In this document: piece by piece, positions 16,124 to 23,885 of the stretch
Numbering within the stretch: the first letter of the stretch is position 1
Layout: every line of letters starts with the position of its first letter
Assembly: GCA_030653405.1 (NCBI GenBank)
Contig: JAURZO010000069.1
Location: 1-41,117, forward strand
DNA from: Zwartia sp.
GTDB taxonomy: Bacteria > Pseudomonadota > Gammaproteobacteria > Burkholderiales > Burkholderiaceae_B
Direction of reading: 5' to 3'
DNA length: 41,117 nt
The notes under the pieces: generated by a model
Database searches by the model: none
What the model saw: only the letters and a program-made list of their open reading frames with translations
What the model was told of the DNA's origin: nothing
Translations under genes and position numbers: made by a program

Positions 16124-17224
16124 TCAAAGCCGGCTCAGTCGCTCCATGCGACTGAGCTGAGCACCTTTGCGCATACCGGGAAATAAAATTGTAATCCGTG
16201 CACCTGCAATCTGTGGCGTACTCACTAAATTCCACCAAGCACCATGGGCGCGTGCAATCTCTCGCACTAATGCCATACCAAGCCCCGAGCCGCCCTCTGC
16301 AGCGCCAGAAGCACGATAGAACGCATCAAACACTCTGCTCTGATCTTTTAAAGCAATGCCACACCCATCGTCTTCGACCGACAAGGTCGGTGGTGTCGCT
16401 GTGACGTGTAACCGAATACGTCTTGCACCCTGTGCGTATCTGAGTGCGTTATCAATCAAATTTGCCAGCAACTCTTTGAGTAATATTGGATCGCCTTCTA
16501 TCCAAACAGGCTGATCTGGAGCCTCAAGAACTAGCTCGATATTGCGATGTTGTGCACGCTCAAACCATTCGGCTCCGCAGGTACGTACCCACTCACATAG
16601 ATCTAACAAAACAAAATGATCTTGTGGTCGCCCCTCGGGATCCACTCTGGCTAAAAGTAACAATTGTGTACCCATGCGGATCATACGATCAGTCACACTT
16701 TTGATGCGCTCCGCTCGTTCACGGATGTCTGGCGGCAAGGGTTGTGCAAGCATCAACTCGCACTCAAGCTTCAAGCCCGCAAGCGGAGTTTTGAGCTGAT
16801 GGGATGCATGACCGACAAATCCGCGCTGCGCCTCAAATGTATCGCTCAAGCGAGCAAATAACGCATTCGTGTGTGTGAGCAAATTTTCAAACTCGCTTGG
16901 CAGATCTTGCAGCTCCATTCGCCCTAGGTCTTCGGCAGAGCGCTGAGCGATCTGCTCCGATAAAGCGTGCACAGAGGTCATACTGCGATTGACTCCGCTC
17001 ACAACAACCCAGATCAGCAAGCCGATTAATACACTCTGACCTAAAGCCATCAACCAAAAAACATCCTCGAGTTGCCAATCCTTTGAGTCGAGTTTGTGGG
17101 AGACAAACCAAGTGGCAGCAAGATCAAGCAAAACAAGCGTAATGATAGGAGGCAAGAGCCTCTTGATCAGAAGTCTTGCAAGTGAGCCAGGCGCAGCTAA
17201 GCTCACCCGCGACCCCACGGACAA
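16124..17224 (-). CDS. Sensor histidine kinase with a reduced periplasmic sensor (TctE/2CSK type)
   Basis: This membrane histidine kinase has 366 residues. Two membrane segments (about 23-42 and 55-78) are joined by only about 12 periplasmic residues, then a HAMP-like linker, the phospho-acceptor His142 in ASHQLKTPLAGL, and a catalytic ATPase domain with NLIDNALRYA, VEDDGCGI and GGSGLGMALVREI. Sequence around the membrane segments and the H-box resembles TctE-like kinases, which normally carry a periplasmic domain of about 100 or more residues; here it is missing. The start is TTG at 17224, with a GTG two codons later as alternative; neither is well supported. It follows its response regulator by 29 bases and was probably translated from the same mRNA. 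The last residues are encoded within a perfect hairpin. Confidence 0.9.
   Translation of the reverse strand: MSVGSRVSLAAPGSLARLLIKRLLPPIITLVLLDLAATWFVSHKLDSKDWQLEDVFWLMALGQSVLIGLLIWVVVSGVNRSMTSVHALSEQIAQRSAEDLGRMELQDLPSEFENLLTHTNALFARLSDTFEAQRGFVGHASHQLKTPLAGLKLECELMLAQPLPPDIRERAERIKSVTDRMIRMGTQLLLLARVDPEGRPQDHFVLLDLCEWVRTCGAEWFERAQHRNIELVLEAPDQPVWIEGDPILLKELLANLIDNALRYAQGARRIRLHVTATPPTLSVEDDGCGIALKDQSRVFDAFYRASGAAEGGSGLGMALVREIARAHGAWWNLVSTPQIAGARITILFPGMRKGAQLSRMERLSRL
16133..16157. terminator. Perfect hairpin overlapping the kinase 3' end, downstream of argG
   Basis: GCTCAGTCGC (16133-16142) and GCGACTGAGC (16148-16157) form a 10-bp perfect stem with a 5-nt loop. It lies 23 bases after the argG stop but inside the last codons of the convergent kinase gene. 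No T-run follows on the plus strand; the minus-strand side has only GGCTTTG, so it is a weak intrinsic terminator at best. Confidence 0.5.
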
Positions 17225-17253
17225 CAGAGAAGCTCACTCTTGGGACACATCAT

Positions 17254-17928
17254 CTAAGAAGACTCGTCAAGCTCTAGCATGTAACCAAAGCCGCGCACGG
17301 TCTTGATGGAGACTCTCGCACCCTCGAGTCTTTTGCGTAACCTGTAGACATAGACCTCAACAGCGTTTTCACTAAAATCTGCATCGATCGCAGAAAGTGT
17401 CTGCGTAATCTGCTGTTTAGTCACAATCTTGCCGGCACGTGACAAAAGCATCTCAAGCACGGAGAGCTCACGAACCGAAATCGTCAACAGCTCACCATCG
17501 ACGCGCACCTCACGATGCACAGTGTCAAGGCTAATATTGCCAAACTCAACGATGGGAACCGCCATACTGAGATGACGACGTGCGAAAGCGCGCACACGTG
17601 CCGCAAGTTCATCAAGTTCAAACGGCTTTGAAAGGTAGTCATCGGCGCCGGCATCAAGGCCTGCAACACGGTCTGCCAGAGAATCTCTAGCAGTCAGAAG
17701 CAGCACTGGAACATGCTCACCTTGTTGTCTGAGCTGCTTGAGAACGTCCAGTCCATCGATATCCGGCAAATTCAGATCTAAAACAAGTAAATCGTAGGTG
17801 TAATGATTCATTGCGTGCAGACCACGCTGGCCATCCGCAAGCCAATCGACTGCATAGCCTTGACCTGCCAGAAACTCTTGCAGAGCCCGACCCAGGGTCG
17901 CATCATCTTCAATTACTAACACTCTCAT
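17254..17928 (-). CDS. OmpR-family response regulator
   Basis: This is a 224-residue regulator with an N-terminal receiver domain: acidic pocket Glu7-Asp8-Asp9, phospho-acceptor Asp51 in LLVLDLNLPDIDGL, Thr in LLLTARDS and Lys in YLSKPFELDELAARV. A winged-helix DNA-binding domain follows (about 125-220) with VYVYRLRKRLEG and VKTVRGFGYML, as in OmpR/TctD/QseB proteins. It is the cognate partner of the kinase gene just downstream. TAGAAT on the minus strand at 17936-17941 ends only seven bases before the ATG and no Shine-Dalgarno is apparent, so a leaderless transcript is possible. The regulon cannot be read from the sequence; the adjacent genes (argG, tRNA-Val) give no clue. Confidence 0.95.
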   Translation of the reverse strand: MRVLVIEDDATLGRALQEFLAGQGYAVDWLADGQRGLHAMNHYTYDLLVLDLNLPDIDGLDVLKQLRQQGEHVPVLLLTARDSLADRVAGLDAGADDYLSKPFELDELAARVRAFARRHLSMAVPIVEFGNISLDTVHREVRVDGELLTISVRELSVLEMLLSRAGKIVTKQQITQTLSAIDADFSENAVEVYVYRLRKRLEGARVSIKTVRGFGYMLELDESS

Positions 17929-18166
17929 ACTTTAAATTCTACTCTCAGCGCAACATAAACACATTAGATAAATGCTCAACGATGCGACCGAGTGGTATTG
18001 AGCCTTCAGTGAGAAATATTGATTGAGCTATTTTTATTGAACAATGATTGAGTCCGCTTAATGTGTTGGCAACACATGAATCGTATGGAAAACCACAGGA
18101 ATAATGACGGGAGAGGGATAAGGCGCGAGAAGATATCAACAAAAAGACATCCCTGCATGCTGTGAT

Positions 18167-18242
18167 TGGTGGGTGCTACAGGGTTCGAACCTGTGACCTA
18201 CGCCTTGTAAGGGCGCCGCTCTACCAACTGAGCTAAGCACCC
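18167..18242 (-). tRNA. tRNA-Val (anticodon UAC)
   Basis: On the minus strand the cloverleaf is complete: acceptor GGGTGCT with AGCACCC, D-stem GCTC/GAGC, anticodon stem GCGCC/GGCGT with loop CTTACAA (anticodon TAC), T-arm ACAGG TTCGAAC CTGT, discriminator A and an encoded CCA. It lies downstream of the HU gene on the same strand, past the HU terminator. Confidence 0.97.
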
Positions 18243-18444
18243 TCAGAACCACTATAAAGACAAGAGATTGTCACGTGGAGGTTGTTTTGTGTCTAATGTC
18301 GAGTAAGTCGAAACTAGTGATCAAACAACCGAAGGAGCCAACACAGCAAAAAATCGTTAAGAAAATTTTTAAACGATTTACAAACTAATTACTTTTCAGA
18401 CTACTTACTTTACGAAATTTATTACATCCATACAACTCATTGTT

Positions 18445-18480
18445 TTAAAAACAATGCGGTTCGCATTATAGCGAACCGCA
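18445..18480 (-). terminator. Rho-independent terminator of the HU gene
   Basis: TGCGGTTCGC (18455-18464) and GCGAACCGCA (18471-18480) form a 10-bp stem with loop ATTATA. Read on the minus strand it is followed by TTGTTTTTA. The rest of the gap between the HU gene and tRNA-Val is AT-rich and I see nothing else in it. Confidence 0.88.
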
Positions 18481-18505
18481 AATTTTTAGCAACCAAGCTG
18501 CAGTA

Positions 18506-18778
18506 TTAGTTCACTGCATCTTTCAAAGCCTTGCCTGGACGGAACTTTGGCACTTTAGCTTTTTTGATCTTAATGGCTTCGCCTGTGCGAGGATTACGGC
18601 CTGTGCGGGCAGCGCGAGCTGTCACAGCAAAAGTGCCAAAACCGACGAGCGTCACAGTGCCGCCCTTTTTAAGTGTTGTCTTAACCGCAGCGATCATCGC
18701 ATCGAGTGAACGACCAGCGGCAGCTTTTGAAATATCAGCCTTCGCGGCAATGTGATCGATCAATTCGGATTTGTTCAT
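18506..18778 (-). CDS. hupB: DNA-binding protein HU
   Basis: This is a 90-residue nucleoid protein of the HU/IHF family. MNKSELIDHIAAKADISKAAA begins the dimerisation helices, GFGTFAVTARAARTGRNP is the signature that leads into the DNA-binding arm, and the Arg-Asn-Pro tip and KFRPGKALKDAVN end are intact. The frame extends upstream to another ATG at 18871, but the start used here has AGAGGT ahead and yields the family N-terminus. A strong promoter and an inverted repeat lie about 100-150 bases upstream, and a strong terminator follows. IHF is excluded by the N-terminus and by the lack of IHF-specific residues. Confidence 0.97.
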   Translation of the reverse strand: MNKSELIDHIAAKADISKAAAGRSLDAMIAAVKTTLKKGGTVTLVGFGTFAVTARAARTGRNPRTGEAIKIKKAKVPKFRPGKALKDAVN

Positions 18779-18879
18779 ATTTGAGATACCTCTAGTGGCG
18801 TTAAAAGAAGCCGGATGTTTATTATCACCCGTGCTGATTGGTTTTTTAGTGCAATTGACCTGCGGCAGCACATGCAGGT

Positions 18880-18908
18880 ATTAAGCCTCGGGAACGTGCG
18901 GCTGTCAA
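18880..18908 (-). promoter_or_regulatory. Sigma-70 promoter of the HU gene
   Basis: On the minus strand TTGACA (18908-18903) and CTTAAT (18885-18880) are 17 bp apart. Transcription would start near 18873, giving a leader of about 95 bases. Confidence 0.7.
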
Positions 18909-18932
18909 GAAAAAATCATCGTAACAGCCGCA
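18897..18932. promoter_or_regulatory. 9-bp inverted repeat overlapping the HU promoter -35
   Basis: TGCGGCTGT (18897-18905) and ACAGCCGCA (18924-18932) are perfect arms 18 bases apart. The first arm overlaps the -35 TTGACA, which suggests a regulator-binding site; no known consensus was matched. Confidence 0.45.
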
Positions 18933-19056
18933 ACTTACTTGAATGTAAGAAATTGAAAGCATTTAATGATGCAACGCTACAACCCTAGTAATCCCGTCTA
19001 GCCACAGCTTTAAAAAAGCGCTACAACCCAGGAAATTTCAACATGATTCTCAGATT

Positions 19057-20298
19057 TCATTTTTGACATTTGTCAAAAGCCTGAGCAAAGTCAGCAATTA
19101 AATCCGCCTCCTCTTCGATGCCGACTGAGAGGCGAATCAGGCCCTCGCCAATCCCCATCTGTGCCCGCAACGCTGGCCCCATCTCGTGATAAATCGTTTG
19201 TGCAGCGGGCAAGGCCAAACTACGAGTATCTCCGACATGCGTAGCAAGAATGACAACTTCGAGATGATTTAAAAACTCGAAACTATCAATCCCGTCTTTG
19301 AGTTCAAAAGCAATCAAATTACTGTAGCGCTGCTTGAAAAGCCGCTTGGCGCGTGCGTGTTGGGGGTGCGATGCCAAACCTGGATACGCCACACGCGCAA
19401 CAGACGAATGCGCAGAAAGATACGTTGCAAGCGCTTGCGCATTGCTACAAATTTTTTCTAATCGTAATGAAAGAGTCTCCGCACCGACTGCAATGCGGTG
19501 TGCAGCATCCGCAGAAAGTGTCGCGCCCATGTCGCGCAAACCTTTCTTTTTAATCTGCGTCAACCCCCAGCCTGTTGCTGAGCCTTTTTTGTAAACATCT
19601 AAAATATTTGGACATTGTGACCAATCGTACAAACCCGTATCGGTTAACGAACCACCCAGGGCATGCGCATGTCCACCGATGTGCTTGGAGAGTGAGTTCA
19701 TGATGATGGACGCACCGATCGTACGTGGCTGAAACAGGTACGGAGATGTCAGCGTGTTATCAACAACATAAATTAAACCTCGCTCAGCGCAAAGCGCTCC
19801 AATCTCCTCAAGATCAGCGATTTGAGTACCCGGATTGGCGATGGTTTCGGTAAAAATCATCCGAGTGTTGGTCTGAATCGCCCCTGCAACCGCTGCAATA
19901 TCGGTCGGGTCGACCAAAGTTATCGAAATACCCAAGCGTTCGAGCGTACCAAACAGGCTGTTAGTGTTACCAAAAATATACTGACTCGAGACTAGATGAT
20001 CCCCTGCTTTTAGCAAGGTCGTGAACAGCGCAGCGAGTGCACCCATTCCAGTCGCGAAACTCAAACTCGCAACACCGCCTTCCATTGCTGTTATTTTTTT
20101 TTCTAACGCATCGGTAGTAGGCGTACCCTGACGGGCGTACGTATAACCTGATTTGCCTTGAAAGACTGCCGCCAGCTCACGCGAGTCAGGATAAGCGTAT
20201 TGCGAGGAGGTATGAATCGGTTTGTGTACTGCACCATGCTCGACCGACAGATGGCGATCGCCGTGCAAAATCGTAGTGGTAAATCCGTGCTTAGCCAT
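19057..20298 (-). CDS. Cystathionine gamma-synthase/lyase family PLP enzyme
   Basis: This 413-residue enzyme of the Cys/Met-metabolism PLP family would act on a sulfur amino acid or an activated homoserine (cystathionine gamma-synthase, O-succinylhomoserine sulfhydrylase or methionine gamma-lyase-like). SGYTYARQGTPTTDALEKKI supplies phosphate-binding residues from the partner subunit, Asp180 (VVDNT) contacts the pyridine nitrogen and Lys205 (NSLSKHIGGHAHALGG) binds PLP. In most relatives a Tyr-Gly pair stacks on the cofactor; here the place holds Phe109-Gly110 (YIFGNTNSLF), so exact chemistry is uncertain. It lies 72 bases downstream of rlmB on the same strand. The 278-base gap to the HU gene holds two copies of CGCTACAACCC and the HU promoter. 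Confidence 0.85.
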   Translation of the reverse strand: MAKHGFTTTILHGDRHLSVEHGAVHKPIHTSSQYAYPDSRELAAVFQGKSGYTYARQGTPTTDALEKKITAMEGGVASLSFATGMGALAALFTTLLKAGDHLVSSQYIFGNTNSLFGTLERLGISITLVDPTDIAAVAGAIQTNTRMIFTETIANPGTQIADLEEIGALCAERGLIYVVDNTLTSPYLFQPRTIGASIIMNSLSKHIGGHAHALGGSLTDTGLYDWSQCPNILDVYKKGSATGWGLTQIKKKGLRDMGATLSADAAHRIAVGAETLSLRLEKICSNAQALATYLSAHSSVARVAYPGLASHPQHARAKRLFKQRYSNLIAFELKDGIDSFEFLNHLEVVILATHVGDTRSLALPAAQTIYHEMGPALRAQMGIGEGLIRLSVGIEEEADLIADFAQAFDKCQK

Positions 20299-20370
20299 GA
20301 CAAATCACTCAACAAAAGGCTGTGAAATAAACGAATAGTTTAGTTGATCAGATCAAATGCGAACTGAAGT

Positions 20371-21108
20371 TCACAGACTACGCTGCCTGACGGTTTCATA
20401 TAAACACACGGCCGTCGCCACGCTCACGTTCAGACTCTCAACGCTGCCTAACATGGGAATGTGGACCAACTCATCGCAAGTCTCCCGGGTCAAGCGTCGC
20501 ATGCCCTCGCCTTCGGCTCCCATCACCCAGCCCATCGGACGTTTGCCCTGAATCTGATGAATACCCTCAGGCGCCTGATCATCCGTACCGACTAACCAAA
20601 TATCGCGATCTTTGAGTTCGCGCATTGTGCGTGCCAAATTGGTCACCATGATGTATGGCACAGACTCGGCAGCACCGCAAGCAACGCGTTGAACGGTCGT
20701 GTTTAATCCCACCGCCCGATCACGAGGTGCGACGACCGCATGTACGCCAGCGGCATCCGCCGTGCGTAAGCACGCGCCCAAGTTGTGGGGATCCGTGACG
20801 CCATCCAAAATCAGCAACAGTGGAGGCCCTTGGACACCATCCAGCACATCGTCCAGATCGTCAGCGAGTTTGCGGGCATCCGCTACAGCCACGACGCCTT
20901 GGTGTCGAGAGCCTCCGGCCAAGCCGTCCAAGCGATCAGCGCCCACAAGGTGCACAGGACGCCCTGCTTTACTGACCTGATCAATTAAAGACTGCATACG
21001 CTTATCTTTGCGTTGTGCCTCGACATAGACCTCACGAATTGTTTCGGGTGCCTGCCGTAAACGGGCGATCACCGCATGAAAGCCCGCGAGCATTTGAGTT
21101 GCTGCCAT
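20371..21108 (-). CDS. rlmB: 23S rRNA (guanosine(2251)-2'-O)-methyltransferase
   Basis: RlmB methylates the ribose of G2251 in 23S rRNA. The 245-residue protein has an N-terminal substrate-binding domain (MLAGFHAVIARLRQAPETI) and a SpoU-type knotted methyltransferase domain with motif DPHNLGACLRTADAAG, then VMGAEGEGMRRLT and IPMLGSVESLNVSVA, which form the AdoMet-binding knot. Its start is 12 bases after the rnr stop, an rnr-rlmB pair widely conserved in proteobacteria, so the two are surely one operon. Confidence 0.95.
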   Translation of the reverse strand: MAATQMLAGFHAVIARLRQAPETIREVYVEAQRKDKRMQSLIDQVSKAGRPVHLVGADRLDGLAGGSRHQGVVAVADARKLADDLDDVLDGVQGPPLLLILDGVTDPHNLGACLRTADAAGVHAVVAPRDRAVGLNTTVQRVACGAAESVPYIMVTNLARTMRELKDRDIWLVGTDDQAPEGIHQIQGKRPMGWVMGAEGEGMRRLTRETCDELVHIPMLGSVESLNVSVATAVCLYETVRQRSL

Positions 21109-21120
21109 AAATTTAATGTC

Positions 21121-23610
21121 CTAGCGCCCTTTACGGGCCGATTTTTTAACGCCTGCGCCTTTAGTTGCCCGCAATAATTTTTTACTGGGACGCGCAGTTT
21201 CTTGTTTGACGGCTTTTTTTGCTTCGGCGCGTCGCACACTCGAAACTTTACCTTGTAACTCGACTGGCTTAGTTGGCGCGGCCTTTTTAACGCGTCGCCC
21301 CGCAGGATCCTCGACCCGAGTGGCAGCCTTGCGCAATGCAACAAAGCTTGTGCCCGTCACTAAACGAAACTCAATGCGTCTGGCTTCGAGATCGACTCGA
21401 GCCACCTGGACCTGAACCGCGTCGGTCAACCGATAGCGCATGCCCGTGCGCTCGCCTCGCAGCTCATGCATCGCTTCATTGAACTGGAAATACTCAGTAC
21501 CCAACTCCGAAACGTGGACCATCCCTTCAACATGCAAGGTGTCGAGCGTCACAAAAATCCCAAAACTCGCAACGCCCGTAACACGGCCGCTGAAAGTTTC
21601 GCCCACGCGCTCTTTCACGAACCAGCACTTCAGCCAAGCCTCAACATCCCGTGAAGCTTCATCAGCACGACGCTCAGAAGCGGACAACAACAAGCCTAAC
21701 CGCTCCCAGAGATCGTGTTCATACTCCTGCTGAGTGGCGCCCGGTGCCGCGACATAACCATGCAGGGACGGCTGATAACGCTCGCCTTTGAGCAAGGCCT
21801 TGATCACACGGTGCGTCAACAGGTCTGGGTAACGGCGAATGGGTGAAGTGAAATGCGTGTAAGCAGGGTAGGACAAGCCAAAATGCCCCATATTGTCCGG
21901 ACCATAAATAGCTTGTTGCATTGAACGCAAACACATCGTCTGCAGCAGCGCATAATCTGGACGCGAGCGCACTTTATCAAGTAAGGCGCCATAATCCTTA
22001 GCAGAAGGCTCAGCGCCACCGCCAAGACTCAGACCAAGCGTTTTCAAAAACTCACGCAAAGACTTTAACTTGTCGGGTGTCGGTCCTTCATGGACACGAT
22101 ACAAACCGATATGTTTACTGCGGAACATGAAATCAGCCGCGCAAGTATTGGCCGCCAACATACATTCTTCGATCAAGCGATGTGCATCGTTACGCACCAA
22201 ACCAATTATCTTTTCAATTCGGCCAAGTTCGTTGCAAACAATTTTTGTCTCGATCGTATCGAAATCGATCGCCCCGCGCTCTTTGCGTGAGACTTGCAGC
22301 AACTGAAATACTGAATAAAGACTTTGTATGTGTGGCAACACCTTTGACAAGCCGCGTGCTGCAGGACCTTGGGGTTGCTGTAGTGACTCCCAGACCTGGT
22401 TATAGGTTGTACGTGCGTGCGAATGAATAACGGCGTTATAAAACTGGTAAGCGGCTACGCTCCCAGCCTTAGCACCCGTCAGTGGAATCACCATGTCACA
22501 AACCAAAACCAATCGATCAACCTGGGGGTTGAGCGAACACAAGCCATTGGACAGTTTCTCTGGAAGCATCGGGATTACACGACGCGGAAAATACACGCTG
22601 GTGCCTCGCTCGCGCGCATCCATATCCAAAGAATCTTCTGGCGTGACGTAGTGACTCACATCAGCAATCGCCACAAGTAATCGCCAGGCAGGACGTTTAC
22701 GCCCACTGCCCAAATCTACTTCTTCGCAATAGACGGCATCATCAAAATCGCGGGCATCCTCTCCATCAATCGTAATAAAGGGAACATCCCTAAGGTCAAC
22801 ACGATTTTTCAGATCGTTGCGTCGAACACCCTCAGGGAGTTTGTCCGTCTGACGAATCGCCGCATCAGAAAACTCAACGGGTACATCGAATTTGCGTACC
22901 GCGATTTCGATTTCCATGCCCGGATCGTCAATCTCACCCAAAATCTCGGCGACACGGCCTAAGGGCTGGGTATGACGCGTTGGTTGCTCGATGATGTCGA
23001 CCGAGACTACTTGACCGTGCTGTGCGCCGCCAGTTTCCGCTGGAGGAATCAGGACATCGTGTTTGATACGCTGATCCTCTGGCACGACAATCGACAGACC
23101 ACGTTCGTTGAGAAAGCGTCCAACCAAGCGATTAGTCCGGCGTTCGATGACCTCGACGATTGTGGCTTCGGGTTTGCCACGATATTCGCCGGTTGGTTTA
23201 ACCAACACGCGATCACCGTGCAAAACCTTAAGCATTTCGCGTGGGGACAGAAAGAGGTCTTGCCCACCGCCATCCCGAATCAGAAATCCGAAACCATCGC
23301 GGTGACCCTGTACACGACCCGCGACGAAATCGAGCTTATTGGCGAGCAACAACACGCCTTTGCGATTTGGCAGCAACTGTCCGTCGCGCTCCATCGCAGC
23401 AAGACGGCGCTCGAAGCCTTTGAGCGTTTCTTCATTTTCAAGACCCATACGCGTGGCCAGATCCTCTGGAGAAAGAGGGACAAGGGCTGTGCGGAGTGAC
23501 TCGAGAATCTGCTCCCGACTTGGAACATCTGGGTCAAAGTCAGTCGGTAGTTCAGGGGCGGCGGCGCTAGCGCGGCCATTTTTTGAATGCGGAGGAAGGC
23601 GATTTGCCAA
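21121..23610 (-). CDS. rnr: Ribonuclease R
   Basis: This is a processive 3'-5' exoribonuclease of 829 residues that degrades structured RNA. Domains in order: N-terminal helix-turn-helix-like and cold-shock regions (about 30-250), the RNB catalytic domain with GEDARDFDDAVY (metal-binding aspartates) and later TSPIRRYPDLLTHRVI, an S1 domain (GRVTGVASFGIFVTL), and a lysine-rich tail of about 70 residues. The start is TTG at 23610; the codons after it are compatible with family N-termini (DPDVPSREQILESL at about residue 26). No good ribosome site is visible. The start codon overlaps the -35 of the divergent tRNA-Leu promoter. Confidence 0.95.
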   Translation of the reverse strand: MANRLPPHSKNGRASAAAPELPTDFDPDVPSREQILESLRTALVPLSPEDLATRMGLENEETLKGFERRLAAMERDGQLLPNRKGVLLLANKLDFVAGRVQGHRDGFGFLIRDGGGQDLFLSPREMLKVLHGDRVLVKPTGEYRGKPEATIVEVIERRTNRLVGRFLNERGLSIVVPEDQRIKHDVLIPPAETGGAQHGQVVSVDIIEQPTRHTQPLGRVAEILGEIDDPGMEIEIAVRKFDVPVEFSDAAIRQTDKLPEGVRRNDLKNRVDLRDVPFITIDGEDARDFDDAVYCEEVDLGSGRKRPAWRLLVAIADVSHYVTPEDSLDMDARERGTSVYFPRRVIPMLPEKLSNGLCSLNPQVDRLVLVCDMVIPLTGAKAGSVAAYQFYNAVIHSHARTTYNQVWESLQQPQGPAARGLSKVLPHIQSLYSVFQLLQVSRKERGAIDFDTIETKIVCNELGRIEKIIGLVRNDAHRLIEECMLAANTCAADFMFRSKHIGLYRVHEGPTPDKLKSLREFLKTLGLSLGGGAEPSAKDYGALLDKVRSRPDYALLQTMCLRSMQQAIYGPDNMGHFGLSYPAYTHFTSPIRRYPDLLTHRVIKALLKGERYQPSLHGYVAAPGATQQEYEHDLWERLGLLLSASERRADEASRDVEAWLKCWFVKERVGETFSGRVTGVASFGIFVTLDTLHVEGMVHVSELGTEYFQFNEAMHELRGERTGMRYRLTDAVQVQVARVDLEARRIEFRLVTGTSFVALRKAATRVEDPAGRRVKKAAPTKPVELQGKVSSVRRAEAKKAVKQETARPSKKLLRATKGAGVKKSARKGR

Positions 23611-23631
23611 AGTTTAAATCTCGCTTATAAT
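23604..23631 (+). promoter_or_regulatory. Sigma-70 promoter of tRNA-Leu
   Basis: TTGCCA (23604-23609) and TATAAT (23626-23631) are 16 bp apart; transcription would begin about 12 bases before the tRNA. The -35 lies over the rnr start codon on the other strand. Confidence 0.75.
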
Positions 23632-23650
23632 GCGGAGCTTCTAAAGATAG

Positions 23651-23735
23651 GCCCAGGTGGCGGAATTGGTAGACGCGCACGGTTCAGGTCCGTGTGCCGC
23701 AAGGTGTGGAGGTTCGAGTCCTCTTCTGGGCACCA
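23651..23735 (+). tRNA. tRNA-Leu (anticodon CAG)
   Basis: This is an 85-base class II tRNA: acceptor GCCCAGG with TCTGGGC (last pair G-T), D-arm GCGGAATTGGTAGACGC, anticodon stem CACGG/CCGTG with loop TTCAGGT (anticodon CAG), a long variable arm (TGCCGCAAGGTGT), T-arm with GTTCGAGTC, and an encoded ACCA end. Confidence 0.97.
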
Positions 23736-23774
23736 TCGAAGTGTAAAGCATAATGCCTGCAGCTTGATAATCAG

Positions 23775-23810
23775 CCTCAAAATTCTCTAATGAATCTTGG
23801 GGTTTTTTAT
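23775..23810 (+). terminator. Rho-independent terminator of tRNA-Leu
   Basis: CCTCAA then ATTC pairs with GAAT then TTGGGG (one internal A-C mismatch and one T-G pair) around loop TCTAAT, followed by six T residues and ATTT. Confidence 0.8.
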
Positions 23811-23847
23811 TTGATAAACGGTTGGTCAACTGGTCCTCACCCCTTAA

Positions 23848-23877
23848 GCGGTCATTTGATGAGCGGCCATTTGATGA
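23848..23877. repeat. 15-bp tandem duplication
   Basis: GCGGTCATTTGATGA (23848-23862) is followed at once by GCGGCCATTTGATGA (23863-23877), one mismatch. It lies between the tRNA-Leu terminator and the end of the GNAT gene. Confidence 0.7.
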
Positions 23878-23885
23878 TCTGACGT

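Noticed and set aside
22972..23499. A 175-codon open frame antisense to rnr
   Set aside because: It mirrors the conserved N-terminal and RNB regions of RNase R and shows no family resemblance of its own.
23651..23877. tRNA-Leu as an integration site with a nearby direct repeat
   Set aside because: The 15-bp tandem copies do not match the tRNA 3' end, and no integrase or foreign-looking block follows.
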